From: Rhodamnia argentea
Taxonomy: Eukaryota > Streptophyta > Magnoliopsida > Myrtales > Myrtaceae
Length of the DNA: 64,000 nt
Assembly: GCF_020921035.1 (NCBI RefSeq)
Contig: NC_063156.1
Span: 25,840,283 to 25,904,282 of the forward strand
Reading direction: 5' to 3'
Part shown: positions 1 through 10,642 of the stretch, one piece after another
Layout: each line of letters begins with the position of its first letter
Numbering within the stretch: the first letter of the stretch is position 1
The notes under the pieces: generated by a model
Database searches by the model: none
What the model saw: the letters and a program-made list of their open reading frames with translations, nothing else
Told to the model about the DNA's origin: nothing
Position numbers and translations under genes: made by a program

Positions 1-26
1 GCAAGACTCAGGCACAGTCGAGAACA

Positions 27-3000
27 ATGGCGAGCTCTCAGATCTGGATAGGAGTCGCTGCTCTGGCGTTGCTGCTAGCGTCGGCTTTCGCCGACGACGT
101 CATCGTGTTGACGGAGGAGAACTTCGATAAGGAAGTCGGTCAAGATAGAGGAGCTCTCGTCGAATTCTACGCTCCTTGGTACTGTCGGAATCTATCCTCT
201 GTAATCTACTGATTTTCGCGGCCTCGTCTGTTTTTCGAACCGCTTTGGTCTAGCGTGAATTTGTCTGATGAAGCGATTGGGTTTTAGTGGACGCATGGAT
301 CGCCATTTGATCGGTTGCTAGATCTGTTTTTAGGATCACCTGCTTCGGGTTCGCCGTGTGACTTGATTGTAGTGGATTCTTGTTGTGCGTGGAGCTGTAC
401 GATGTAGCGTCGTTGAGCAGAAAGTGTTGCTGAGTGTTGCGATTGCTTCTGATGCCGCTGTTGTCTTCTTGCAATTCATTTTCGTGCTTTCGATTTAGAT
501 TTTGATTAGGTTTGTCTGACGCACTTCCTGCTTTTTGGGCTTCTGCCGTGGCTCAAAATTTGGCTGGGTCTCTTTGGAAGTGGCAGTGTATTCTGCACTT
601 CATTTTTCTGTGCTACATGTTTTTCTTCTTCTTTTAGATTTCCTTGCATCTTCCAACAACAGAACAAGTCAAGGAGAATAAAATATCTTGGAGATATCCT
701 CTTGATATTCACGCATTTAGATCTTACCGATATCACTGGCGACTAAAGAAGTTTGGTTGAAATGAGGGCATTTGCACTAATAATTGGAACTTAAATGCAA
801 ACCTACGAGCATCCTACGTAAAGTTTTGCAGGGGTGTCAAACCAACGAAATGAACCTTTAAAACAAGCCATCGATATGTTTGGGCAACAGATAAGGGGCA
901 TATAAAAGAAACTAGAGAAAACTTATCAGAGGATCGCAATTTGCATGCTATCCTTTGTTGTGAAATTGTATATGAATATGTACAATCAGGATTACACTTG
1001 TCATAGTGTATTTAGTTCCAATTTTGAATTAAGGGGAATAGGAATGACATGAAATAGGTGTAATCATAAAAGGATAATGCCAGAGATAGAAGGATGGGTC
1101 CATAAAGCAATGTTGTGATAAACTCTTCTTGGTTGTTTGAATACTATGTACATGTTTAAATATTTGCTAAGCTTTACCTCATCATTGTGCAGATTATTGT
1201 ATTTGTCTCCCTTACATTGTAATAATTCTTAGTCATGTGTTTGTGGGGGCATGGAAAGTTTTAAGCGACTTATGCTGCAATTATTGTACAGCTTTCTCCA
1301 GACTAGGGTTGATTCTATGTTTAACTGTCTATGTTCATAAATAAAATGACGCTGTTTATATTGTAATCTTATTCATGTATTCGCTTGAATATCTCAATCT
1401 ATTCAAAATATTCCTGATACGGCGAGAGATTTGTGCCTTCAAGCTTTTAATGTTGCTCTTGAAGCTAATGAATCACGCAGTTAATTGTATTATGTAGAAG
1501 ATACTGTCATTTTGTAGAAAGATTCTCGATTTTATACTGTTCAACAACAACAGTTGTTTTAATAAATGCACAGATTGGAAGATCTCAATAATGCATCATA
1601 GTACTTTGGGAAAGTGGTTACCAAGCCTATAACTTGGAATCTCTAGCATGCTCTGAGGAAGCATGTGAATGAGATACTTCTTTCTGGTTCAAGATCAGAT
1701 TCTCTGGACCAGTCTTTGATGGCAAATTCAGCTTTGATTCATCAGTGGTTTTCTGTTTTACAGGTGTGGTCACTGTAAAAAACTAGCTCCAGAGTATGAG
1801 AAATTGGGATCTAGCTTTAAGAAAGCGAAGTCTGTTGTGATAGGAAAGGTACGCTTCAATTTCTATTGTCCCGTGTGTCTTATAATCAATATCTGCTTCA
1901 AGTTATATATTCATTTCTTCCTAGTGGCATTAGTAGGGTTCTGCGTTAATTGAACTCGCTTTTGTTTCTTCCTTTTCTGGTTTTGGTTTTGGGGTGGGGA
2001 GAGATGGAATTTGGAATTTCACTTTGCCTCCTTCATTCTTTAGTGCTCCACCTCTAGATCATGGGGAATATACAATTTCCGTTTTTTCTTTTTCACCTGA
2101 AATTGTGGAACTCTAATCTGGTGAAGATTCTTTTCTCTATTCAATGTTTTATGATCATATGGAAAATCGTACTTTTGAGTATTTCCCAGGAAATACTTAG
2201 CTGACTTATTGGAAGTTGATTTTGCATAGGTGGACTGCGACGAACACAAAACTTTATGCGGCAAATACGGCGTGTCTGGATATCCTACACTCCAGTGGTT
2301 CCCGAAAGGTTCCTTGGAGCCCAAAAAGTGAGACATTTGTTATCTCAGTCGAAAACTTTCTACCCTTGTGCACCTCCGATGATGGATGACTTTCAAAATG
2401 CTTATAATGTTTAGTTTCTCCAACGTTGTAGGTATGAAGGACCACGGACTGCTGAGGCACTAGCTGAGTTTGTGAATAGCGAAGGAGGTACGCATCTTTT
2501 TAGTACACTTTGTCTCGATCAAAATGCAGATTGTGCAGTGTTTTCATGTTTGCTGGACATAGATAACTTCCATTGATCCTTTCTGCTGGCTTTACATTCT
2601 GGATTCTGGTGACAATGTCAGTAACCTCCAATTGTGATCGTTTCTCTTACGAGAACTCGTGTATTTGCCTACGCATGGTGTGGGTTGGGGTGTTCTCTTA
2701 TGTTGTTACGACAGAACTTGCCCTGGAAATAGTCGATATCAGGGAGTTGATATTTCTAGTTGCAATAACAATTACCGTGGAACTTGTGATGAAATTTCAG
2801 CTTGAATGCCCTAAAAAATGATTGTGCGCAGGGACCAATGTTAAGATAGCTGCAGCACCGTCCAGTGTAGCTGTGCTAACATCTGACAACTTCAATGAGG
2901 TTGTGTTGGACAAAACAAAAGATGTTTTGGTGGAATTCTATGCGCCATGGTAAGCATGACTTTTTGGTGTTAGTTTTATATGCACATGCTTCTATAACCT

Positions 3001-4379
3001 CCTTAGCATGGGCACAATATGTCTTAATAGATTCCCTACAAAAAGCGGCTATTCATTCTGGCAATTTTTTGTTTTGTGCTAATTAAGTGTCTATGCATTC
3101 ATTCAGGTGTGGCCACTGTAAATCTCTAGCTCCTGTAAGTTAGAATTCTTCATAAACAGTATAGTATTATCATGAGTTTTTAGCATTTGCTTGAGTAATC
3201 CAACTTTCTGGTGTCTTGCAGACTTATGAAAAAGTAGCCGCAGCATTCAAATCTGAACAAGCTGTAGTTATTGCGAATTTGGATGCTGACAAGTACAAAG
3301 ATCTAGCTGAAAAGTAAGTAGATAATAATATGGTAATCAAGTTCATATAATTCATAAGGTTAAAAGCGCTCATGTTGAATGCTCATGGTATGTTGCAGGT
3401 ATGGTGTGAGTGGTTTTCCTACATTGAAGTTCTTCCCAAAGAACAACAAAGATGGTGAAGAATATGATGGTGGAAGGGATTTGGATGATTTTGTAAACTT
3501 CATCAATGAAAAATGTGGAACCAGTAGGGATGGGAAGGGACAGCTTACTTCAAAAGTCAGTTAATTTTCTTAGATATTGATGATTTGATATGAAATTTGA
3601 TCTCCTCGATCTTTGTTTCTTGTTTCAAGACTTAATCGATTGTTATCCTTTTGGACAGGCTGGGATAGTTGCCAGTCTAGATTCTTTGGTGAAGGAGTTT
3701 GTGGCTGCTACTGGTGAGGAGAAGACAGCAATCTTTTCCAAGATTGAAGAGGAGGTTGGGAAGCTTGAGGGCTCTAGCGCAAGGTAGTCATTTTGACCTA
3801 ATTCCCTAGTAACTCTTTCTTCTTCTTTTTTATTCTTACCTCTCTATCAATGACAAAGTGGATAAATTACTGAAATAACTACTGTTTCCTTTAGTCTATT
3901 AAGTGAGAATCTCGCGTTCCTAGAATTGAACCCCTGAAACGTTTGGTTTTATTGGACACAGATATGGGACGATCTATATGAAGGCTGCTAAAAGCTGTAT
4001 GGATAAGGGTGCTGATTATGCCAAGAAAGAAATCGAGCGACTTCACCGAATGCTTGAGAAGGTACCATAGCATATGAAGGAAAACGTAGTACATTTGAAA
4101 TTCTCAGTATCGAGTTCCCAACGTCACACAGTTTACGTCTGATTTTGAGACGATTCAGTATCTTGAGCAGTGTCGTTGTTTTCCCAATGAAGTCGTTTTG
4201 ACAAAAAGACTAAATGAAATAAGAGTTGTACATTTACCATATCACACTCCCGTACACACTGAACCTTTTTACATTTTTTCCACCTTTTTGTTTGTTTGTT
4301 TTTTTTTTTGCAGTCAATCAGTGCTGCCAAGGCGGACGAGTTCACCCTCAAGAAGAATATACTGTCGGCATTTGCTTGA
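27..4379 (+). CDS. PDIL2-1: Protein disulfide isomerase-like 2-1 (two thioredoxin domains plus ERp29-type C-terminal domain)
   Basis: Exons: 27-178, 1764-1848, 2230-2327, 2432-2487, 2832-2949, 3107-3134, 3222-3313, 3399-3555, 3659-3783, 3962-4061, 4314-4379. They join in frame to 358 residues, close to the usual plant PDIL2-1 length of about 360. The product is an ER oxidoreductase that forms and reshuffles disulfide bonds. Residues 1-23 look like a signal peptide (hydrophobic run ending ASAFA). Two thioredoxin domains follow, each with the active site WCGHC (Cys52/Cys55 and Cys171/Cys174). From about residue 262 to the end is an all-helical ERp29-like D domain. There is no KDEL-type tail (it ends ILSAFA), as is usual for this subgroup. 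Introns split the Trp codon of both active sites after TG. The start has only 26 bases of upstream sequence in the window, so promoter and most of the 5' UTR are missing. Identification is firm; redox activity is inferred from the family. Confidence 0.95.
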
Positions 4380-6256
4380 GCGTCAAGGAGTCGCAAAACT
4401 CCCGAAAGGATGCGGCATCTTACTGTCGTTCTCCAACGATTTGGCCCCCACCTCATCCCTCCTGTTTGATTTGATGTGCTCTGATACTGGGTGTAGGCCT
4501 CTCTGTTAACTAAGAGTACTTACTTGGTTAGTGAGGAAACTTCCCTTCAGATCCTTAAGTTAGTAATAATGTATCGATTTTGGCCGGGACGCGCTTCAGC
4601 TTTTCTGAGACAGAATTATTGACATGGCTTTTAGTTTTATTATACGGAATTATTAAATAGTTGACGAGTTCAGAATCCCGAATCTGCTTTGCTGTGTGAA
4701 ATCTGGCCGTTGTCCTCTTATAAGCAGCACTCATTCTGTATGGATTAGATATTTTTGGCCAACTCTAGATCGTCAGCTAAAAGATTTAAAATCTTCCCTA
4801 CTCTGAATGATAACGTCATATTCACATAGGTCGAGTGCTAGATAGATGTACGATGGTCTATCACACACTGTTAGAATTGGAGTTGAGTGCATGTTCCCTT
4901 TTATGCTCGTCCCGTGGCGCTACTCTTTAGCTCTGTGCTTGCCACGTGGCATGGCGCTTGACATTGTTTTGCCACGTGGCTCAGTCATCTTTCGTAATTA
5001 TAAATATTCAACCCGCGTTCCACATGGTGTTTCAAATGGTAAAAGTGATTGTTGATGGTCTTCCAGCACCATCTGAAGGTCTGTTCAGAGACATGGGTTG
5101 AGTACGTTTGATAAGGAAAGATTCAATTTCCATAGCATTGATTGTGAATGTCTAGAGAAATGTCACTGGACAGACGATTACGCTATTGACCTATGTAATT
5201 ACTTAATACACGCTTAAAGGACGCTCTTCGACAAAGTACTGTATATGCATGCTCATACGAAATTGCACTTCTCGTTGATTATGCACTTGTCTAAAGGGTT
5301 TACTATTTGCCTCTGGTCCGTGGTCGGATTGAAATTTCTTCAATTAGGCTCTTGTAATGTCTTCGTTATCGCTTCAGTAACTTGCAAAGTAAAATTTCCC
5401 TAGCAGACACTCGGAACCATATTCAACTCCCGGACTAGTGCAACTGTCTGCAACAAGATTAGCGATAGATGCTGTCAAGCAAACCTTACGTCCGGTTCCA
5501 TGCCAGAACAATTCATCCTGTCCCCACTACATGGATATGCAGATGTTCTTGGTGAAAGTTTAAGAGAGTTTAGGTAAGATCCAAACGACCAAATGGGAGT
5601 AGCTTAGTGACTCACCTCCATTCCCAGTTTATATCTGTAGATGCCAATACAGCATACTTTACTAAAGAGCCAAGGAGCCATAAGGTAGCGTGACATACTA
5701 AATCAAAAGCGATGACTTAAACATGGTTTTGCCATGGCGGAATGTAGAGGAGATTCTCTTTCTTCTTGCTGGTGTCTGCTATGCCGACGAGATACTGCAC
5801 TTAACATTAAGAGATGACCATGTGACAATTCCTCACAAGATCTGTTAAAAAAGTTCAAAAAGCTCATGACACAGGAGAAGCTTATCAAAAGTTGCCTTAC
5901 AAACCGAACAGATTGAAAGATGCACGGATGAACCATGCTCGAACTCACTAGCTACATTGCTGCTGAGATCAGCTATCGATTCCGATATCATGATAATGAA
6001 CTTCTGCCTAATGATTCCTGCCCACAGATCACATTAGAAAGGTGAGTCATACCAGGAAACCCACCGGTGCGTCAACCCGTCAAAAATCAGATTCGACCCA
6101 TAGATAGCTAAAAACTTCTTGAAGTTGCGCTGCATGAATCATTATGTATCTCTTGATGATGCGTTGATCCACATACCTTCACCATGTTCAAATCACTGTC
6201 CATACAGATCTCGAAAACAATGTTAACTCTGCCTCTATAACTCATGCCCCAAGCTT
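4380..6256. other. Intergenic region between PDIL2-1 and the convergent gene at 6257
   Basis: It holds the 3' UTR of the PDI gene and, on its right, probably the 3' UTR of the minus-strand gene ending at 6257. The only structured element I see is the G-box/TATA module at 4911-5006. The short open frames here (for example 5703-5948 on the minus strand) have no recognisable protein features. Confidence 0.5.
4911..5006 (+). promoter_or_regulatory. Tandem G-box array followed by a TATA box
   Basis: Two perfect 10-bp palindromes GCCACGTGGC lie at 4941-4950 and 4971-4980. A related core CCCGTGGCGC lies at 4911-4920, so the three cores are spaced exactly 30 bp apart. A TATAAATA box follows at 4999-5006. 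ACGT-core G-boxes bind plant bZIP and bHLH factors (established knowledge). No convincing plus-strand gene follows within 700 bp, so the target is unknown. It may be the promoter of a lost gene, a noncoding transcript or a transposon remnant. Confidence 0.45.
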
Positions 6257-8541
6257 TTATATCCCAGATTCAACCCTTCCAGTACTTGAATTTGGTGATC
6301 TGCAGGTTTTTTCTTCGTTGAAATGAGAAGAAGAGGCACCACTTGAAGGACACTCCTCTATCTGATAGTCCTTTTCATCGGATAGAGACTTCACGTCCTC
6401 TGACTCCATATTGGGCACAGCTTCATGCCCCGGAGCAAATGGCGATTCATACGGACAGTTGGGAGCAGGTTGTGTTCTCATCTGCACGGAGCGGAGGAGT
6501 GCAGCTCTCCTTAAGTCTGCTGAGTGGCATATGTCGCTGGGAGACGAGGGGAACCGGCCCTCAGAATCTGAGCCTCGTTGACGGGTCTGTGAAGATGTGG
6601 GTGCCACAAGGTTATGACTGTATGAAGGGGATGATGCGGCAAGAGAAGCAGATGATGGACAACCAAATGGTCTTTGACATCTGTAAGGAGAAACTGGACT
6701 AGTTGGGAGGCTGTCAGACTGGGATGAACAAGCATTGATCGGAATTTCACAAAATCGGGAGTCATCAGAATCTTCTGACATTGGTGAATATTGTGAGGAC
6801 ATGTCATCCCTGAAAGAAAATGTGCGTAAAAAAAAATATATTCACCAAAAAAACATAGAAAGGCAGGGAGGAGGGGGAATAACCCAAATTCAATGTATAA
6901 ATTTGATTCTTATCATGCAAATAGCATTCTAAGATGTGTTAAATCTAAACTTGTAATCCAGTTAACTGATGCAAGGAGCCATCCAACAACCACATAACCA
7001 CTGCATGAAGACACAAACCACATAAACATAATCTCGAACCAATAAAGCAGTGACACTCTAGTCCTCTCAATCAACTAAAAGATGATTAATATCACTTTGA
7101 GCAAACAAGAGAGGCTTGAGAGACACCTTTTCATGAATGTCCTTGAGCAACAGATAGAAGTATGTTTTAAGCACTTTTCGTGCACATTATATGGGGGATG
7201 TCCAATGTATGTTTTGTTGGTTAATGGAATGTGCATATTTAAATTCCAATATTTCCTTCCCCTATTCTTCAATGCCTGAAGCTGTTTTTCAGAACTCGTG
7301 TAACTTATAACTCCACCTCCTATGACACCTGCAGGCATCCAACACAAAATGCGTTCGCCTCCACCACAATCGCAACCTCCAACACGTGCCTCCTACACTG
7401 CAGTCTCGACAACTACTCGGCAGCCGGCAACAAGCAACCACTGCCATCAGTCAATTCTTCCAACTGCAGACAGCACTATAAAAACATCCCACTAATCATG
7501 CTAGGATTGATTTGAGTCCCAATACCCTCCAGAATGAAAGAATGATTTGGATCCCAGAAACCACCATAATGCTCATCTTCTCAGTTACGAGCCCAACTAA
7601 GAATGATTCAGTTGAATCACGGTTACTTGATGAGGGTGCAAGGGTAAACTTGTTGCTGTGTGACCTGGAGGTCACGGGTTTGACTCGTGGCAACAGCCTC
7701 TTACGAAAATTGCAAGGTAAGCCTGCATAACTCAGACCCGAAGTGGTCTGACCCTCCCCAAACCCCACTTTTAGCAGGAGCTTCCTGCCCCATTCTGCCC
7801 TTTTTTATGGTTACTTGATGAGGGTGCATAAACCCTAAAATTTAAATAGTGTGAAAAAAAAGACAATAAATTTACCTAAAATAAAACATGCTTTCAGATC
7901 TAGCAGGGGAATCCATATAGTTGTCGAGGGTGTCCCCAACGGTTAATCCATTTAAGCTGGAAGCCATCATCTGCAATGATCACAAATCAAAACATCTCAA
8001 CAGTCCAGTGCTTGGAAAATCACCAGTTCCAAGCTTTCCTGGAAAGCCTAGTAAACACATCAGAAAATAGAATTTTATGGAAGAGATAAAAGTCAACGAG
8101 CCACACACGATTCCTTCTCACTTCCATTTCCTGAAACTACGTAAAATCCCTATAGTAATAGACACGAGTCAACGACCAAGACAAAAATTTGCAATTTCAA
8201 ATTCGCCTCAAAGAAATCCACATTTCTGATAACACTCGCAACAATTAAGGACGGGGACATCCACAATGAACACAGACATTTCGTTTGAAGTGGAATTGAT
8301 TCCGAAACTATCGCAAGACCTTTTACCGAAAACGAGGAGACAAAGATAGAGGAATGGGGCGAGAGACAAAAACCTCGCTGAGATAGCGCTTGTGAGAGTA
8401 CAAATTGTCGAGATAAACCTCGTCGTCGGCGGGGTCTCTACTGCGTTTTCCGCTCGACGATCCCGTCACCGGCGGCGTCGATGGCGTCGACGTTGAGGTC
8501 GATGGAGAAGCCGAGTTCGAATTGTTCGAGCTCGAAGCCAT
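6257..8541 (-). CDS. Uncharacterised plant-conserved Ser-rich acidic protein
   Basis: Exons in coding order: 8541-8374, 7970-7876, 6809-6257. They join in frame to 271 residues. I recognise the family pattern but know no established name: a Ser/Thr-rich N-terminus, then KRSRDPADDEVYLDNLYSHK, a short block with MASSLNGLTVGDTLDNYMDS, PARSESMF, then SSQYSPMSEDSDDSRF and a long Ser/Pro-rich tail. The basic KRSRDP stretch and general low complexity suggest a disordered nuclear protein, which is inference only. An in-frame ATG at 8616 would add 25 residues; I chose 8541 because MASSS fits the usual low-complexity start. Intron 2 (6810-7875) carries a SINE. The gene is convergent with the PDI gene. 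Its promoter side abuts a duplicated, transposon-invaded stretch at 8758-9190. Confidence 0.8.
7621..7828 (-). mobile_element. Au-type tRNA-derived SINE with 20-bp target duplication
   Basis: A body of about 168 bp (7641-7808) is flanked by identical 20-bp copies at 7621-7640 and 7809-7828 (beginning GGTTACTTGA). The body contains the RNA polymerase III B-box-like stretch GGTCACGGGTTTGACTCG. It also has the downstream pattern typical of plant Au SINEs (GACCCGAAGTGGTCTGACCC, then a GGAGCTTC block) and ends in a T-run. As written, the element reads left to right on the + strand, opposite to the host gene in whose intron 2 it sits; strand is given for the host. The perfect duplication indicates a fairly recent insertion. 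Confidence 0.85.
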
Positions 8542-8757
8542 GCCTTCTTCCGGAAATTTATCTCGCTCGGTCGAAGCTCGTGGATGAACAAGTAGAATCT
8601 GGCTTTCTTCGAGCAAAAAGTGGGGGAAATGCCGCGGTGTCTCGTTCGATTTCTTCCTGCCTGGACGCCATTGGAGACGAAAGAGATGCGATGCGACTGT
8701 GAAGGGACGTTATGAGGTCGAGTGGGACGTTCTCATCTCGACTCGCGGCGGTAAATC

Positions 8758-9190
8758 CACACGCGCAGATGATGGTCCGGCGATTGGTGATGAGATGAAA
8801 ACTTAAATATGGGAAAAAAGGTATCATACCTAATATTTTTGTATAACGCTCATTTTAATAATAATAATAATTTTTTTATTACTTATATGATAAATCAGAG
8901 AAAAAAATGATCATTTAAATGTCAATCTGATCAAACGGCACACGTGGTTTTTGCCAAGAACCGCCCTTACATTGTTGGAATCGGGCCGGTCAACGGGCCG
9001 GTTCCGGGCCCACGGTTCATTTTGGCCATCTCTACGCGCAGATGATGGTCCGGCAATTGGTGATGAGATGAAAACTTAAATATGGGAAAAATGATGCCCA
9101 ATAGTCAATATTCATGTAATGACGCTCACTTTAATAATAAATCGGAAAAAAAATGATTATTTAAATATCAATTCTAATCAAACAACACAA
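8758..9190. repeat. Direct duplication of host flank plus transposon left end
   Basis: The stretch starting ACGCGCAGATGATGGTCC at about 8760 recurs at about 9034 with one mismatch over its first 55 bases. Beyond that both copies continue with diverged versions of the same transposon arm (GCTCA[TC]TTTAATAATAA, then AAATGAT.ATTTAAAT). About 80 bp of unrelated GC-rich sequence separates them. The right copy belongs to the element at 9085-10268. The duplication lies immediately upstream of the gene starting at 8541. Confidence 0.8.
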
Positions 9191-10277
9191 GTGACATTTT
9201 TTATTAATTTTTTAATAATTTGTGAAATTTTTTTTAAGAAAAGTCAGTCCACATGGCGTCCATGTGGCAACTTTTTTTAAAAAGTCGATTCACATAGATG
9301 CCGTGTGTAATATCTTTTTTACAAAATAAGCTAAGATATTTTTAAAAAATAAAAATAAAAATTTAGCTAAATAACTTAAAAAAAAGAATTTGATGTTACG
9401 GCGCCAAGCGCTCCTCAGCCCTCGCTGCTCACACCATTGCCAGCAATGGCCTACGAGGGTGGGGGGATGGCTGTGGGGCCTTGCCATCATTGATCCGGGT
9501 GAGGTCCAGCCTCACCGTGGCCGAGCGAGGCCAACCTCACCCAATGACAGCCGGGTCTCGCCCCCGTTAGGTCTGGCCAGCTTCTCCACATTGTAAACCT
9601 CAGGGTTCTGCTTGTGCAACCGATAAATCTCCGCCTTCTCAGTGTCCTTCAAATATGGCCCTCTAGCCCCTGGTTTCTGCACTTGCTTCAACAACACGTT
9701 GATTTCGCACAGCCTCTCGCCCCAAACATCCATTGACGCCCTGCTCTTCCTGTTTTCTTCGTCCATTTCTCTCAACCTATGCTCGATTTCTTGTAAATTG
9801 AAGATCATCATAGACTGGTAAGGGTTCGAGTTGAGGTTTTGACAAGGGATTGTGCTCACTTAGATCTGCGATGGCGAGGTCTTGCCATCCTTGGTGCTGT
9901 TTCGTTTGCGGCCGGTGGGGGTCGCCACTCAGCGACCTCGTCGGCCATCCTCCACCCTTGCTAGCCATTGTTGGCCATAGTGGGCGGAGGCAGCGAGGGC
10001 TTCCAAGCCTTGGCTGCTACAACACAGTTTTTTTTTTCTATTTAATTTTTTAGTTTTTAGTTTTTTTTACTTTTATTTTTTTTTTAATTGCTCACTTGAA
10101 AGTTTCGGCGAGCCACATAGATACCACATCAAATTTCCGGCGAAACTCACTGCAGTTAGCACTAAAATAATTATTTTTTAAAGAAACAACACTTAAGTGA
10201 TCCCCCAAAAATTAATACTAAAGTGAGCTTCGTACACAAATATTTACACTCATAGTGTCCTTTTGCCCTTAAACATG
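9076..10277. mobile_element. Pack-MULE-like foldback element carrying a host gene fragment
   Basis: The element body is 9085-10268. Flanking 9-mers are TTAAATATG (9076-9084) and TTAAACATG (10269-10277), 8 of 9 identical, the target-duplication length of Mutator-like elements. The ends are inverted: the left arm runs through GCTCACTTTAATAATAAAT, and the right arm read in reverse runs through GCTCACTTTAGTATTAAT. Arms are AT-rich. The interior (about 9400-10020) is GC-rich and contains the coding fragment at about 9575-9840. There is no transposase, so it would depend on an element elsewhere. Confidence 0.7.
9572..9842 (-). pseudogene. Captured host coding fragment inside the Pack-MULE-like element
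   Basis: An uninterrupted minus-strand reading frame gives about 90 residues of normal-looking protein, including EIEHRLREMDEENRKSRA, DVWGERLCEINVLLKQ and DTEKAEIYRLHKQNPEVYNV. It stops abruptly where the GC-rich transposon core begins (after EKLA). The EIYRLHKQNPEVY stretch reminds me of plant proteins of the eukaryotic mitochondrial regulator (Bot1-like) family, but I hold that only weakly. The absence of introns over the block and the sharp edges fit transposon capture of one or more exons. It cannot encode a complete protein. Confidence 0.6.
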
Positions 10278-10377
10278 AATCTATATTATTTTTCTTGAAG
10301 TTTCTTATAGGAAAGAACCACAAAAACTCCAAAATATACTTCTTCTTCCTTTTTCGTGAACCGATAGACTATGTTCA

Positions 10378-10642
10378 CTTGACACATTTATCTTAAACTT
10401 TTTTTTGTGATGTAAAAAATCCTAAAATTGTACATATGTGATACATTTACCCCATTCAAGATTTCATCAAATAATTTTTTAGCCACATGGGCATCATGTG
10501 AGCACCGTTTGCTTTCTGGCGTCCTTGTAGGCATATTTTTAATGGTTCTCATTACTTTAGCAGAGGATAAACGTGTCATATACGTGCAAGTTGGGAATTT
10601 TTATTTTTGTATAATAAAAATTTAAGGTAAATATGTCACAGT
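10378..10642. repeat. Inverted-repeat (MITE-like) element, second family
   Basis: The left end TTGACACATTTATCTTAAAC and the reverse complement of the right end (TGTGACATATTTACCTTAAA) match over an AT-rich arm of roughly 70 bp. Between them lies a moderately GC-rich centre of about 120 bp. A diverged copy of one arm recurs at about 61145-61215. I could not define a target duplication. Confidence 0.55.

Noticed and set aside
5703-5948. 81-codon minus-strand frame downstream of the gene at 6257
   Set aside because: I considered a further 3' exon, but the 6257 exon already ends with an in-frame stop and the frame shows no family text.
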